Of a stretch of DNA of 64,000 bases, positions 10,144 through 21,198 are shown one piece after another; position 1 is the stretch's first letter; each line of letters opens with the position of its first letter. Under the pieces are notes generated by a model. The model saw nothing but the letters and a program-made list of their open reading frames with translations, was not told the DNA's origin and ran no database searches. This DNA comes from Hyphodiscus hymeniophilus (taxonomy: Eukaryota > Ascomycota > Leotiomycetes > Helotiales > Hyphodiscaceae): positions 1 to 64,000 of the forward strand of contig VNKQ01000016.1 in the NCBI GenBank assembly GCA_016508695.1. The letters run 5' to 3'. The position numbers and the translations under genes were made by a program.

Positions 10144-12740
10144 ATGCATTCCGCTAGCACGCACGCGCCAGGCAAGAGTAATCCATCTTCTGATCCTACG
10201 GCGATTTACGAGGTGATGAGTAGCTGTCAGTGTGATCTTGATACTGCAACAAGATTACTGAAAGTGAGATATCCCGTTATTTCCGTGGTGTGGTTACCGC
10301 GTGCTTACTTGCTTGATAGCAATGTCACAATAACAGCGAGGAAGCGAGAATTCGCTATGACATAGAAAAACTCTACGGAGTTCTAGCAGCGCCTACAGAA
10401 ATGCCTCTCGGACAGTACAACCTTGCAGAGCTCTCATACGACAGCTCTGATGATGACTTGACCCTCGTGATGCCGTCACCCGGCGATATCACTTTACCTG
10501 CACCAAAGCTGGTAGGAAAACGTCCTCCGCTTCCCAAAAAGCCTCAAAAGCTTCGCGGTGCGGGAAAACCAGACAATGCAGATGGCATATCTCAAGACCA
10601 GTGGCCGGTTCTCCAACCGCGTAGTCCAGTGATTCCAGATCAGCAGCAATCTCAACTACCGGACAGCAAGCCATCCGAGAACTCGGGGACTTCTACAGTC
10701 CATGAGCATTTTGAGGCAAGCAAGTCGCCAAGAGACCAAGAAGTCTCTCCCGTTGATCACTATACCCCTTCACCTGCAATTGTCACCGAGGATTCTCTCG
10801 AACTTGATCCCTTTTCTGCGCAAGGGCCAGAACTCCCAGTCTCTGACACCAACACTGCACCACCGATAACAAGCGACTTACTCGAAGATCATGCCAGTCA
10901 ACAGCCAGTCTCAGAAAAATCAATCCATAACATCAACGATCTTACTCCACTCTGGGAAGTTGCGGAGGATACTGTCAAAAAGCCTGAATGGGACTTCATT
11001 CTTCCAGAAATCCAACCACCCCAAATCTTAACCCCTGGAGTAGGAGAAGGCAACGATGGCTTCAGTCTACGGCAAGTAGTTGGAGCAGTTCAGCATGATG
11101 CGGACTTGCGAGTGGTCACGGAATATCTCGCATATTATGACTCTGACGTTGTCAGAAGGCACCTCAGCGACACCTTGGAAGGATTCCCATCCATTTTCTT
11201 TGCAGTGAGCACAAACAACGAGGCGATGATTCGACTTTGGATCGCATTTGGAGCGGATGTTGCAGCTGTTCATGAATCTTCGGGAGTTCCTCTTCTTGCT
11301 TTCGCCATCATGAACAGTGAGCACCTCGACACTGATACAACGTTAACAGTATCAACACTACTAAGTCTCGGCGCGGTTCCAGATGTTATCCCCACATGCT
11401 TTTACACCCCCTTCATTCATGATCTACCCGAGCATGGTCCCAGTGACGAAAGCTTGAAAGCTAACTTGAGTGACAAACATATGTCATGGTGCACGACTGC
11501 CGCAAGATCCAAACTTGCTCGAACTGCCAATATCACTCAGCGCTATTACCTGGAACGCGCGTCCAAGGCAAAGAAACCATCAAGTCGCCACAGACAAGTC
11601 GCCAAACTCAGAAACGCCGAAGCCTTATTGGGCATCTCCTATTTCTTGATCGGTCAGACCATGGCAACGAACAGGCTCTTTCAGAAATTACTGACTTACA
11701 TGATGGTGAAGACTAAAAGACCCTTGGTGATGGTCTTCGCAGGGCCTAGTGGACATGGTAAGACGGAACTCGCAAGACGGCTAGGGCACTTGATGGGTTT
11801 AGATCTGGAAATTGTTGACTGCACTACCTATACCCGCGAGATTGAGTTGTTCGGTCCGCGGAACCCGTACGTGGGAGCAGAGCAAGGATCTCCACTAAAC
11901 AACTTTTTGGTCAAGAATGCAGGGAAAAGATGTATCGTCTTTCTCGACGAGTTCGAAAAGACAACAAGTGACATACACCAAGCCTTATTGGTCCCGTTCG
12001 ACAATGGTAGAGTATTATACTCTATTTAATGTACTCCAGTTGATGGAATTTGCAGGTGAATACCAAGACCGTCGCGATCTGAAGAAAATCGATTGCTCCA
12101 AGACAGTATGGATATTAGCTACAAACGCATTGGATTCGACGATTCAGAGCTTCTGTAAACTACATCACAAGCCAATTTTCGAAGAGAATGACGAAACTGA
12201 GAAGTTGCGTCTGATGAAGAGCCTCTCGAAGGCGATCAAAGAAAATTTTCTTTCCCATTTTGGAGTAAGTCGATGCCTTTGCCCCGTGTCGGAAACATTC
12301 CAAGTTAACGTATGACTGTACAGTCACCAGTCACGGGTCGTATCTCAGACTTCATACCATTTTTGCCATTCTCACCTGGAGAACAGGCTGTCGTTGTCCA
12401 CAAGTTCTTGCTTGAACTAGGAGACAAGGTCCGAGGGCCTGTAAACCTTGTTCCAGGTTCAAAAGAACAGCTCATTGGGAATGTCAGAATGAGAATCCGT
12501 AAAGATGCGTCGGTATGTCGTATCTTGGCTCAAGAAGAGTACCACTCAGACCTAGGCGCTCGCAGTTTGATCATGGGGGCTAGAAAGTTGGAGGATCTTC
12601 TTGTCGAAGTATATCTCCAGGTTGACGAGGAAATTCGAGAGAGTGAGAAGATGGTTGATTTTGTGGTTGATGTTAATGGATCTGAGGTTATTGCGAAGAT
12701 GGTGGAACAGAAGGTAGGAGAACAGACAAATGTAGTTTGA
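10144..12740 (+). CDS. AAA+ ATPase, Clp/HSP100-like, with ankyrin-like N-terminal half
   Basis: Model: 10144-10263, 10320-12006, 12056-12264, 12324-12740; introns of 56, 49 and 59 bp; 810 residues. All phases agree and each junction restores conserved sequence: CDLDTATRLLK joins QCHNNSEEA, VPFDNG joins EYQDRRD, and SHFG joins SPVTGRI. Residues about 60-240 are acidic, Ser/Pro-rich and likely disordered. Residues about 270-340 look like degenerate ankyrin repeats. The ATPase module has Walker A GPSGHGKT (about residue 515), Walker B CIVFLDEFEK (about 578) and sensor-like WILATNAL. The C-terminal small domain carries LGARSLIMGARK, typical of ClpB/HSP100 D2. Class-2 Clp proteins unfold or remodel proteins as hexamers. 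There is only one AAA module, unlike Hsp104. The ankyrin region would choose the client. No organelle signal is seen. It lies near a BTB-like gene and a large GTPase. Confidence 0.85.
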
Positions 12741-13123
12741 GATATGATTCGAGCTGGCTCTAGTCATTTCAAGCATATACACACAGGACTTCTACATGGG
12801 GAAATAATCAATGTCAGTTGACAGTAATCACGACCAAGATTGCAGAACACATCGCCTTTCTACAGCATATCAAAGCTAGCTTTTGAATATCTTTCACTCC
12901 AACTTCTTTGGGCGAAATTACGGAAAGCATTAATTTTTAATTCTTAATTGACGTAGATAAAATCCTAGTCCACCTCTATCTGGCATCCCTCGGTGCTCTT
13001 CACGCAGTCGAACTGTCGAACAGCATCTGCATCTTCATAGTCGTAGTCTGCGGTCGTGATATAGCACATCAATCATGGTGATTTTATTGGCGGCGCTGTT
13101 CAAATTAGTTTCCATCCTCACAC
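12741..13123. other. Convergent 3' regions
   Basis: 383 bp between the stops of the AAA+ gene and the BTB-like gene. It is AT-rich at about 12920-12960 and holds no gene; it probably carries both polyadenylation regions. Confidence 0.4.
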
Positions 13124-13941
13124 TCAATCGGAAGATAGACAAACTTCGCGTCGCAATTCGCTTGACCGACCCCATTCAGCTGGAGGCTCTGGTTTCGGCT
13201 TTTTAGCCTCCTCCAACCTTTCCAGACGCAGGATTGGGTCGTGAAGGCACCTCGGACGCATATACTTTCCACACTCAGAATACCAGTGCTCGATGTCGTA
13301 CAGTCTGGGATCTCGGATTGGCGGAGCAAAGATATCCCTAGCCGCAAGAAGCCCTGAATACTCGTTGGGCTCTGGGCCAGCGAAAGAAGAATTCCAAGCT
13401 GTCCAATGATCGCTGAATCGACGGAGAGAGCCTATGCTTGCCTGACGTTCGATCATTTCCCATGGACCATAGAGCATGAACGCGCAGCTTTGAACAAACT
13501 GTGAAAGTGCAAACTTGTCAAACTCGTCGGAACATTGGAGCTTCCTCCCCAAAAGCCATGTTGTCGCTGCATTGGATAGCCATGGCTCTTGCGGCAAGTA
13601 ATCAGGGTCGTACACTGTTGGTTGTGAAGGATTGATTATCCACTGTAAGTAGAGCTCGAAGTTAATGGGCATGAATTCGAGGAGAGCGATTGCCTCTTGT
13701 TTGTGCTTGGAATCAGCAGCCAATATTCGCCGACAGTATCCGGAATCTCGACAAAGAATACCCTTGTCAACTTTGAAAATCCTCAGCGTTGTTCCAGATC
13801 CCACTCGAACCTCGATAGTCTGATCAGGTTCCTTCTTTTCGGGTGCCTTCGTATTTACTTTACAAGTTACAATGATGTTCCAACTATTGGTATCAACTTA
13901 CTGTTGAACATCCGAAATGCTGTAGAAGCAAAGAATCCCAT
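13124..13941 (-). CDS. BTB/POZ-like domain protein
   Basis: Model: exon 1 13902-13941, 44-bp intron 13858-13901, exon 2 13124-13857; 257 residues. The intron has GTAAGT, TAAC and AAAG, and its phase 1 junction gives RMFNINTKAPEKK. The core (TIEVRVGSG, FKVDKGILC, YCRRIL, FELYLQWI) follows the BTB fold of the many fungal proteins that start with a short strand, a conserved Lys-x-x-Leu and a 'FELYLQWLY' strand. BTB domains dimerise and often recruit cullin-3. The C-terminus is Pro/Glu/Lys-rich. The frame stays open upstream of 13941 without another ATG, so an extra 5' exon using the acceptor at about 14021 is possible. Confidence 0.65.
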
Positions 13942-14661
13942 CAGGAAAGTACCGAATTCTTCAGCCAAGGTTACATCAGGTAGATCTATCAAGAAGTAGT
14001 CTTCAGCTTGACGTTCTGTACAGCGAGAGGTAAGGCTGGTTGAAGCTAGGGATTGTTCTGATATTGGAGTTTTTCTTTGCCACCGTACATGCACCAGAAA
14101 CCCTCGATAAGTTTAGCTAATTTTAGCAAAGTTTGGACATTCGCGATGATGGCGCCTGAGGTCGCAGGCTGCGCCTCGATTGAAGCGATTATTAGCAAAT
14201 GTAATTGCACCTAATATTCCACCCACCCACCTCAGTGAGCCTTATCCTATACCGGGCGATAGTAGATTATCGCAGAGAGACTGGAAAGCCTCGACGAGCA
14301 TGCTCAAGGCACACTGAGCCGCCGTGTTCGCCCGAAATGTTGGCACGGCTGCATGTGGCTGCAGGACAGCCCAGCATTTGACCCGAGACATCTTTCAGCT
14401 GCCTTTTCGCAGTGTAACCTGAGTATGAATAGATCATCGATTTATTGGTAGGCGCCCACACAATTTCATTACTAATGCACTTTTGTCTGAGATTTTCAGG
14501 GTGGCTTGTGTTTACTATATACAGCTCTAAAATTCAGTAAATCTCATGTTCGCTATTAGTAGATATACCGATAGGCCTGGATGACATACAAGAGGGTTTC
14601 TTATCTTGCATGGAGCTTCTCTTCGCCAACACTATCAAGTCTCCCCACATAGAATACAAAC
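13942..14661. promoter_or_regulatory. Divergent promoter region, BTB-like and SNTX-GTPase genes
   Basis: 720 bp between two genes reading away from each other. It may contain a 5' exon of the BTB-like gene. A 64-codon minus-strand frame at 14267-14461 shows no family features. No operator is recognised. Confidence 0.4.
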
Positions 14662-17600
14662 ATGGACAGCCATATCACAAGGCGACCAGCCTTCGGGCAG
14701 TTCGCAGCGATAGGAACACTATACGATGCAAGGAACGAATCTTTCTTATCCGGCTCGTTCTTTGACAGAATCCTTCCCACTGAGAGTGTCCTGAAAACAA
14801 AAATCTACTCAAAGACCTACAATATCATCCAGAATGACTCGAATGAGGATAACTTCAAGGCCATGGGCATTGGTCTTGATTTTGGTTCCAGTATCCTTGC
14901 TGGGCTGGTTGTACCAAGTGGAGTGGGTCGAGTGCTCGTCGAAAAGAGAGAAAGCGGAAATGTTCAAATTGCGATCATCCATCATCAGGTCTTGGCAATT
15001 AACGAAGAGCTATATCCAGCAACCCCAGGAGTCGATCTATGCAGAGATGTTTCTTCCGCAGACAGTGATAATGCAACACATATCGTCATGGGAATCGATT
15101 GGGGAGCCCAGAGCGCCGTGGTGGTGAGATCTCGCTCAGAGTGTAGCAAAAGCCAGTTCGAGGCCCAGATCCAGGCATTTTACAAAGCAGCACAGGATTT
15201 GCGCCCTATCACGCGAGGAAATCCAGCTTGGCTTTCTGACGATGGTGGACAGGTCGACGTTACGGTAGTCAGCGATATTTTGGACGATGCAATCATGATG
15301 AGCCAAAGTCAGAAATATCAAGAGGCGTACGAATTCTTAAGCCTTGTCCCGGGACACATCAAGCACGAGAACGAAGGCAAAGGAAGCCCCAGTACGTTTA
15401 ACTCTTTTGAATCATGCGTCATGACATCCATACTCTGTTGGGATTTCGTCTTCGGCGAACCAAACATTTCCTTCACTGACTACTTTGCGTGGAAGAACTC
15501 AATGCTTATACAATTGTTTTACACAGTTCTCTACAAACTTCTGCCAATCCCCCTACTCAATTTCTTTCTTCGGGTACATACGGCAAACAACGTAATCTAC
15601 AATCAACCCACCCAGGAGTTTTTGGCCTACCTGATTAGAGTATTCGACCACTTTGATTCGGCTCGCCAAAAATTGAATAACTATCAAGCTTTTGTGATGG
15701 CTCATAAATGGTCTCTTCCAGAGAAGTTCATAGACGTTATTGGAGATCAACAACAACGGCTCAAGGACTCAAGAAGTACTTTTCGGAGAAGTTATGTGAA
15801 GCTCCTGGTCGCTGTGCGAAAAGGCCAATCACAGATGGAAACACTGCGTACACTTATGAATGAATTTGCTCGTGGCCCATCATCTCCCGGCGAGATCGCT
15901 AAAATCGACGACACCCAGCGTGCGAAACTACAGTTCGTTGACAAAATGGTCGAAGCTGGGGCCAAGTATATTGGCTATAATGGCCTAGATCTAAACACCG
16001 AAATCTCGAGACATAGCGATGGTGAAGAATATGTCATGTTTTTCAGCAATCTTGCCAGGGCTGATCAACAAACGTGGGCATCGAACCAAGCTCTACTACT
16101 GGAGCTTCTTCAGAGGAAGGGGCCGAATCGTTACATTGCCATATTTGATAGCGATACCATAGGAGTGAAACTCGAGAAAGCACATATTCGACACTTCAAA
16201 GATGGAAAAGAAGTAGCTGCGGACTTAGTGGAGAGCCAAAACTTCCTGGCTGGCAAGTGTTTTGCGAGGTATGGACAATTCGGACTGGAGACTGAGGGTG
16301 TCCTCAAGCCTGTCAGAAGGCGCTTTGTAAAGATACCCTGTCCAGGTCGCAATTGTGATCAGAATCAGATCCGTGAATGGCTATGCCGCCAATGCATGGC
16401 ACCCATTGAGTTCGGATATTCAGACCATTTCTTCTACTGTGACTGCGGTCGAAACAGTTTTCAGAACTACGACTTCAAGTGCAATGACCGCAGGCATGCA
16501 GCAGAAGGCTCCAGCCGGAATACGTCGGAGTATGAAAATTACGATCCGAACATCTTACATGCCCTACTTCAGAGCCTCGATCAATCAAATTACCAGAACA
16601 TCTTGATTCTGGGAGAAACAGGGTACGTATGATTGGAATGTTTACTGCCCTCATAATTATTGGAGTGACCATGATAACGACTCACTGACGCCTGGCAGAG
16701 TTGGGAAGTCGACCTTCATCAACGCTTTTGTGAACTACTTGACGTTCGATACACTGGAGGAAGCGAAGCGGCATGACGATCTCACTTGGGTAATTCCTTG
16801 CTCATTTTCGACCCAGAAAATGGATCGAGACGGCCCGGATGGCGCGATCGTAGAGACGGAGATTAAGGTAGGTTCCAGAACGGATGAAAATGATGGGAGC
16901 AAAGGTGCTTCGGCAACGCAGCAAACAATTGTCCATGTAAGTCAAAACGAACTCATACCTCAGACCCATTGTGTTTCCGAGTTTAATGTAGATTTACAGT
17001 CAGTCGAGACCGGTACTGTAACGATTCGCTTGATCGATACTCCCGGAATTGGAGATACACGAGGAATCGCTTACGACCGAAAAAACATGGCCGACATACT
17101 TCAAACACTGAGTAATTACGACGAATTGCATGGAATTCTTATTCTCCTAAAGTCTAACAGTGCCCGCCTGACAATTAGTTTTATCTATTGCCTTAAGGAA
17201 CTCCTAAAACACTTACACCGCAGTGCCTCTTCCAATATGGTGTTTGGTTTCACGAATACTCGCATTTCGAATTATACTCCTGGCGACACCTACGGACCAT
17301 TGAAGACCTTGCTTGCCGAACACCCCGATGTGGGCCTCTCACTGACTACTCATACTACTTATTGCTTCGACTCGGAAAGCTTTCGGTACTTGGCAGCTTA
17401 CAAAAGCCACGTGTTCTTGGATAACGAAGAAGATTTCCGCCGCAGTTGGCAACATTCTCGAATGGAGGCATTGCGTTTAGTCACAAATTTCAATTCGAAA
17501 AAGCCACACGCCGTGAATAGTACTTTGAGTCTGAATGGAGCTCGCGAACTTATATCCGAGTTGACGAAACCCATGGCCGAGATCTCACAGACCATTCGGG

Positions 17601-18775
17601 CTAATATAGCCTTATGTGCAGATCAAGAACGCGATTTGGGGAGCATGCGACTCACTGGCAATAACCTACGCAAGCGAGTTCAACTACAGCGAATTCAATT
17701 GCACCCGAAGACTCTGGACAAGCCTCGCACAGTCTGCACCGCTGCAGAATGTGTGGAGTACAAGGACGACGGCAATGGGAACGGGACAGTTGTGACGAAC
17801 TACATTACTCACTGTCATCCCGTATGCTCCCTGTCAGATGTCAGGCCTGACAGTGTCGCACACCCTGGACTTCGGCACTGCGCAGCCTTCAGCGGAGATT
17901 ACTGCAGAAGATCTGCGTGTAAGCACAGATGGGAACAGCATCAGCATATATTGTACGAACTTGTTGAAAAGACAGCCACGGTCACCGATAGCGAGATTCA
18001 GAAACAACTGAATGCCAACGCCAGTGACGTCACTCTTCGGCAGACAGCCATCAAAGAGCTCAAAAGAGTAGGACAAGAGTATTCGGAAGAACATAGGCAG
18101 ATCCAACAGGCAGCAGCTCAGTTTGGCATGTTCCTGAAGCAGAACTCGCTATCTCCAGTGAATGATGCAACCATTGCATATATCGACTCGTTGATCGCGG
18201 CCGAAAAGGACAAGATAGAAGTTGGAGGAAACGACACCAAGCTCAAAGCTCTTCTGGCTGATCGAGCGGAATATATTGTAAGTCCTCCATGCCTCGATGG
18301 TAACAAAGTTCCTCGTCTATGCTGATATTACATTACTAAATGTTTGGTCATGCAGGAGACTATGGAAATCTTGAAAGGGGACATGGATACCAATGCGAAC
18401 TTTAAGCCTCTCGATGAAGCAGGTGTCACGCAACTTGTGAAGCAATTGTACTCACTAAAGCATTTCGGCAAGAACTTGCAGAATGTTAAGAATGTCACTG
18501 CAAGGATCCATCAGGCAACCTATCGAGAGAGACCACATCGATTACCAAGGAGTACAAATGCTTCCAAGAACCTTCTTCACAATGTTTTGAGAACAAGTGG
18601 GCCGCAGCAGGCTCCTGGTCATTTAGCGACTCAACATAATCGAAACTCAGACTACGGACATCCGCAGCCATCGCATGGCGTTGTTCTTGCCAAAAACGTA
18701 CCGCCGTATTCTAGTCCTCAGAAAGGAGGTTCTGTGATTCGGGAAGTGTTAGGGAAATTTATTCTGAGTAAATGA
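14662..18775 (+). CDS. Large GTPase with stonustoxin-like N-terminal domain and two Cys-rich regions
   Basis: Model: 14662-16622, 16699-18277, 18356-18775; introns of 76 and 78 bp; 1319 residues. Residues about 8-220 resemble the N-terminal domain of the stonustoxin (SNTX) family of fish pore-formers: IGTLYDARNESFL near the start and THIVMGIDWGAQ further on. A Cys-rich patch follows at about 560-610 (CPGRNC, CRQCMAPIEFGY, CDCGR). The first intron splits the P-loop codon exactly, giving GETGVGKST (about 651-659). G3 is DTPGIGDT and G4-like is FTNTR, as in septin/AIG1-related GTPases. After a coiled segment comes a second Cys/His region (CTAAECVEY, CHPVC, LRHCAAF, CKHRWEQH) of the kind found in uncharacterised fungal GTPases. 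The C-terminus is basic. No signal peptide or membrane helix is seen. A stop-free 135-nt segment, 15392-15526, has GTACGT..CACAG borders and could be a retained intron. Function is unknown; an innate-immune or membrane-remodelling role is conjecture. Confidence 0.85.
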
Positions 18776-18807
18776 GTAGTACTTGAGCTGCAGACGACTT
18801 AGAAGAA

Positions 18808-18990
18808 ACTAGTCTTATTAGACTAGTATAGCCTGCGAACTCTCTTATCATAGACTTAGTGTACGCGGAATTTGTTACACTGAGTATTACTTAGGTTGCT
18901 TATATAAATCTTGAGTAATTACTCAATAACAACAAAATGCCCTAAGTAAAGTAAAGTAATCAAGAATTAGTATATTTACTTTACTTTTTT
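18808..18990. repeat. Cluster of three short inverted repeats
   Basis: Just after the GTPase stop: (1) ACTAGTC (18808-18814) pairs with GACTAGT (18821-18827) across a 6-base loop; (2) TTGAGTAATTACTCAA (18911-18926) is a perfect 16-base palindrome; (3) AAAGTAAAGTAA (18948-18959) pairs with TTACTTTACTTT (from 18976). They could be RNA 3'-end structure or the ends of tiny non-autonomous elements. Confidence 0.7.
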
Positions 18991-19746
18991 CTTACACTGG
19001 TTGCGGGGGTGGTTCAGGTGAACCAGCGGGCAAATGCAATCTTACTTGTACACAAATCTCAAGTAACTCGTTTGCAATCGCGTACCCCACATCATAGGAC
19101 GCTAGGCGATACTAATCTGTGGGTCGTGCTTTCGGCCAATAATTAAAGTGTCTCAATAGCGGCTAGCAGAATTTAAATCTCACTGCTTGAAATCCAGACG
19201 TTTTCTAAGCAGTCACCACATTCCATCCATACAGTACTTCTGTAAGATGATCAATAGTCGAGAACTTCCTAGCAAGCACATACGGACTATCAAAAGATAT
19301 TAAGTAGTGATTGCAAATCCCAAATACCTTGTAAATGCTACTATCGCAGATACAGCGATAATTGGATCGCCCAAAGGGAACTGGGTTCCGGTACGAACGC
19401 ATCGTTCAGTACTACCTGTATAGACGTCACACCAACCCATAGTATCAGCCAAAAACGAAGCATTGACATGTTAAGCTTCCATCATCAGAGATCTATCGTA
19501 TTTTTCGTTCTGAAGACCTCTGCATTCCAGACACCTGCGTGCCGTATTGTGCCTTCCTACGGTTATTTGACTCACGTCCTATTCCTGCTTGAACCCAACT
19601 TAGAGAGACCACAATATACATACTAGTTATCAGAGTATGAATATCTTTGATATGTGACTCGACTGCCTCAGTCGTCACACCATAACACCATTTCCAATCA
19701 TTAAACCTATAAGGAAATGAGCTGTGATTGAATACATCTTTTTTAA

Positions 19747-19757
19747 ACTATATAAGC
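19747..19757 (+). promoter_or_regulatory. TATA box of the small acidic gene
   Basis: CTATATAAGCT lies about 160 bp before the ATG at 19911. It is followed by a pyrimidine-rich stretch (about 19778-19800) and a purine-rich leader, the usual order of a strong fungal promoter. Confidence 0.5.
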
Positions 19758-19910
19758 TTATTTGCAAGAATTCTGATTTCCCTCTTCTTTCTCATTTTCG
19801 TCAACATTAAAGTTCCACTGTTAAAACTACAACTGCCACTTTGTGGATTCGTCCCTAGAAAGAATATTTCAACGCCGAATCGACTTTAAAAACCCAAAGA
19901 AGCTTTAAAG

Positions 19911-20159
19911 ATGTCTGAAATCACCACACCAGCCTCCTTGCCCTCTCAAACCCAAGAACTCCATACGGAGCTTCCAACGCTCATTTTGCGTGGTGGTGGA
20001 ACCGATAACTATGATTCAGGGAATGATGCTGATGACGAGAAAGACTACGATCAAGATGATGATGACGATGATGACGACGACGACTATGCAGGCGAATGTA
20101 ATGCGTATCCGGATGATGACTACTATGCTGGAAGCGATCAGGATGACGACTCTGATTAA
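19911..20159 (+). CDS. Small acidic Asp-rich protein (82 aa)
   Basis: An 82-residue frame from ATG at 19911 to TAA at 20159. The N-terminal third is Thr/Pro/Leu-rich with LILRGGG. From about residue 34 it is dominated by Asp, Tyr and Gly, with an uninterrupted run of ten Asp near residues 50-59. There is no signal peptide. A TATA box, pyrimidine tract and A-rich leader support real transcription. The acidic tract is encoded by GAT/GAC repeats that could slip in length. Function is unknown; acidic tails of this kind often bind metal, histones or basic proteins. It is isolated, with more than 1 kb of gene-less DNA on each side. Confidence 0.5.
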   Translation: MSEITTPASLPSQTQELHTELPTLILRGGGTDNYDSGNDADDEKDYDQDDDDDDDDDDYAGECNAYPDDDYYAGSDQDDDSD

Positions 20160-21198
20160 GAAGCTGTAAAGGGAAAGTTAAATGGGCCACTCAGTCTTTT
20201 TGTTAGTCTATATCACATCTTGGGTCTTCAAAACAACCGTAAGGAATAATAGACATGATCGTTGATCTTTCAGCTGGACTAACAAAGCACCGTTCTGTCT
20301 TGCTTTAAAGAAGTTAACCTTAAGTGCCTGATTTTAGGAATGCAGCCTGTTTGGGTTTGTGTCCCCCTCCCAGGGTTGCCTGTTGTATCTGGGGCTCATT
20401 CACGAGCAATGAGAACGCAGTCAGGTAACCTGGCCCCATCTCTCAAGTGTGGTGACTCGAACCACTTGATCTACTCGTAAAGAGCCAGTGTTCGTGACTA
20501 GAAATTGATCTTTGCCGATGGTGAAGGAAGAAAGGTAAGACCTTCACTCGAGCAGAACTGAGAAAGTCGATTGCAGCGCTAATGTCCTCTAGGAACTCAG
20601 CATAGTCCGTAAAATGAGCGCTGCTATCAACGGCTAATGGCTGTGAGTCAATGTTTCAGCTAAAGGAAGTAGTCTCGAGCAGTCTTGTCTGATTTGTTTT
20701 CGGAGTCTAAGAGACCTCCATCAGCATATCTAACAAAGTATTAAGATCAAGTGATTCGGGGTTTTTCCGACTCTCCGCGCAATCCCTGGTTGGGGTGCAA
20801 ATGCCACCGTGATACAGCAAAAGATTTAAGATTCTGCTATGAAGTTTGATGATATGCCATGTGGAGTTCACTTAGTACCTTTTTAGTATCACAGCCACAT
20901 TTCTGTCTGTCAAATCACGACGCGCCAATGCGTATCTTACTTCTATAGCAGTCGAGAATTGGCGGCGTTTGAATAAGACGAAAGCAAGGAAGCGAATAGG
21001 ATGAGGGAAAACGATGAGAATTCTAGCTCCTCAACGAGATATGCATAATTGTATTTCGAAAACTTATGTTAGACCAGCACTTCCACATCAGAGAGTTCTT
21101 CCCTCCCCAAGCATCAGCTATTGATCACCACGTAATATCTCTTCCAAAGGCTACCCAGTAGAACATCCCTGTCTTTTGACGGGTGGCTTTTGTCGTGT
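20160..21198. other. Gene-less stretch
   Basis: About 1 kb between the acidic-protein gene and the stop of the reductase gene. No frame with family features and no clear repeat was seen. Confidence 0.4.

Larger units (their letters stand above)
18776..19910. other. Gene-less stretch
   Basis: 1.1 kb holding the inverted repeats and, at its end, a TATA-type promoter. Short minus-strand frames at 19205-19402 and 19493-19678 lack family features. Confidence 0.4.
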
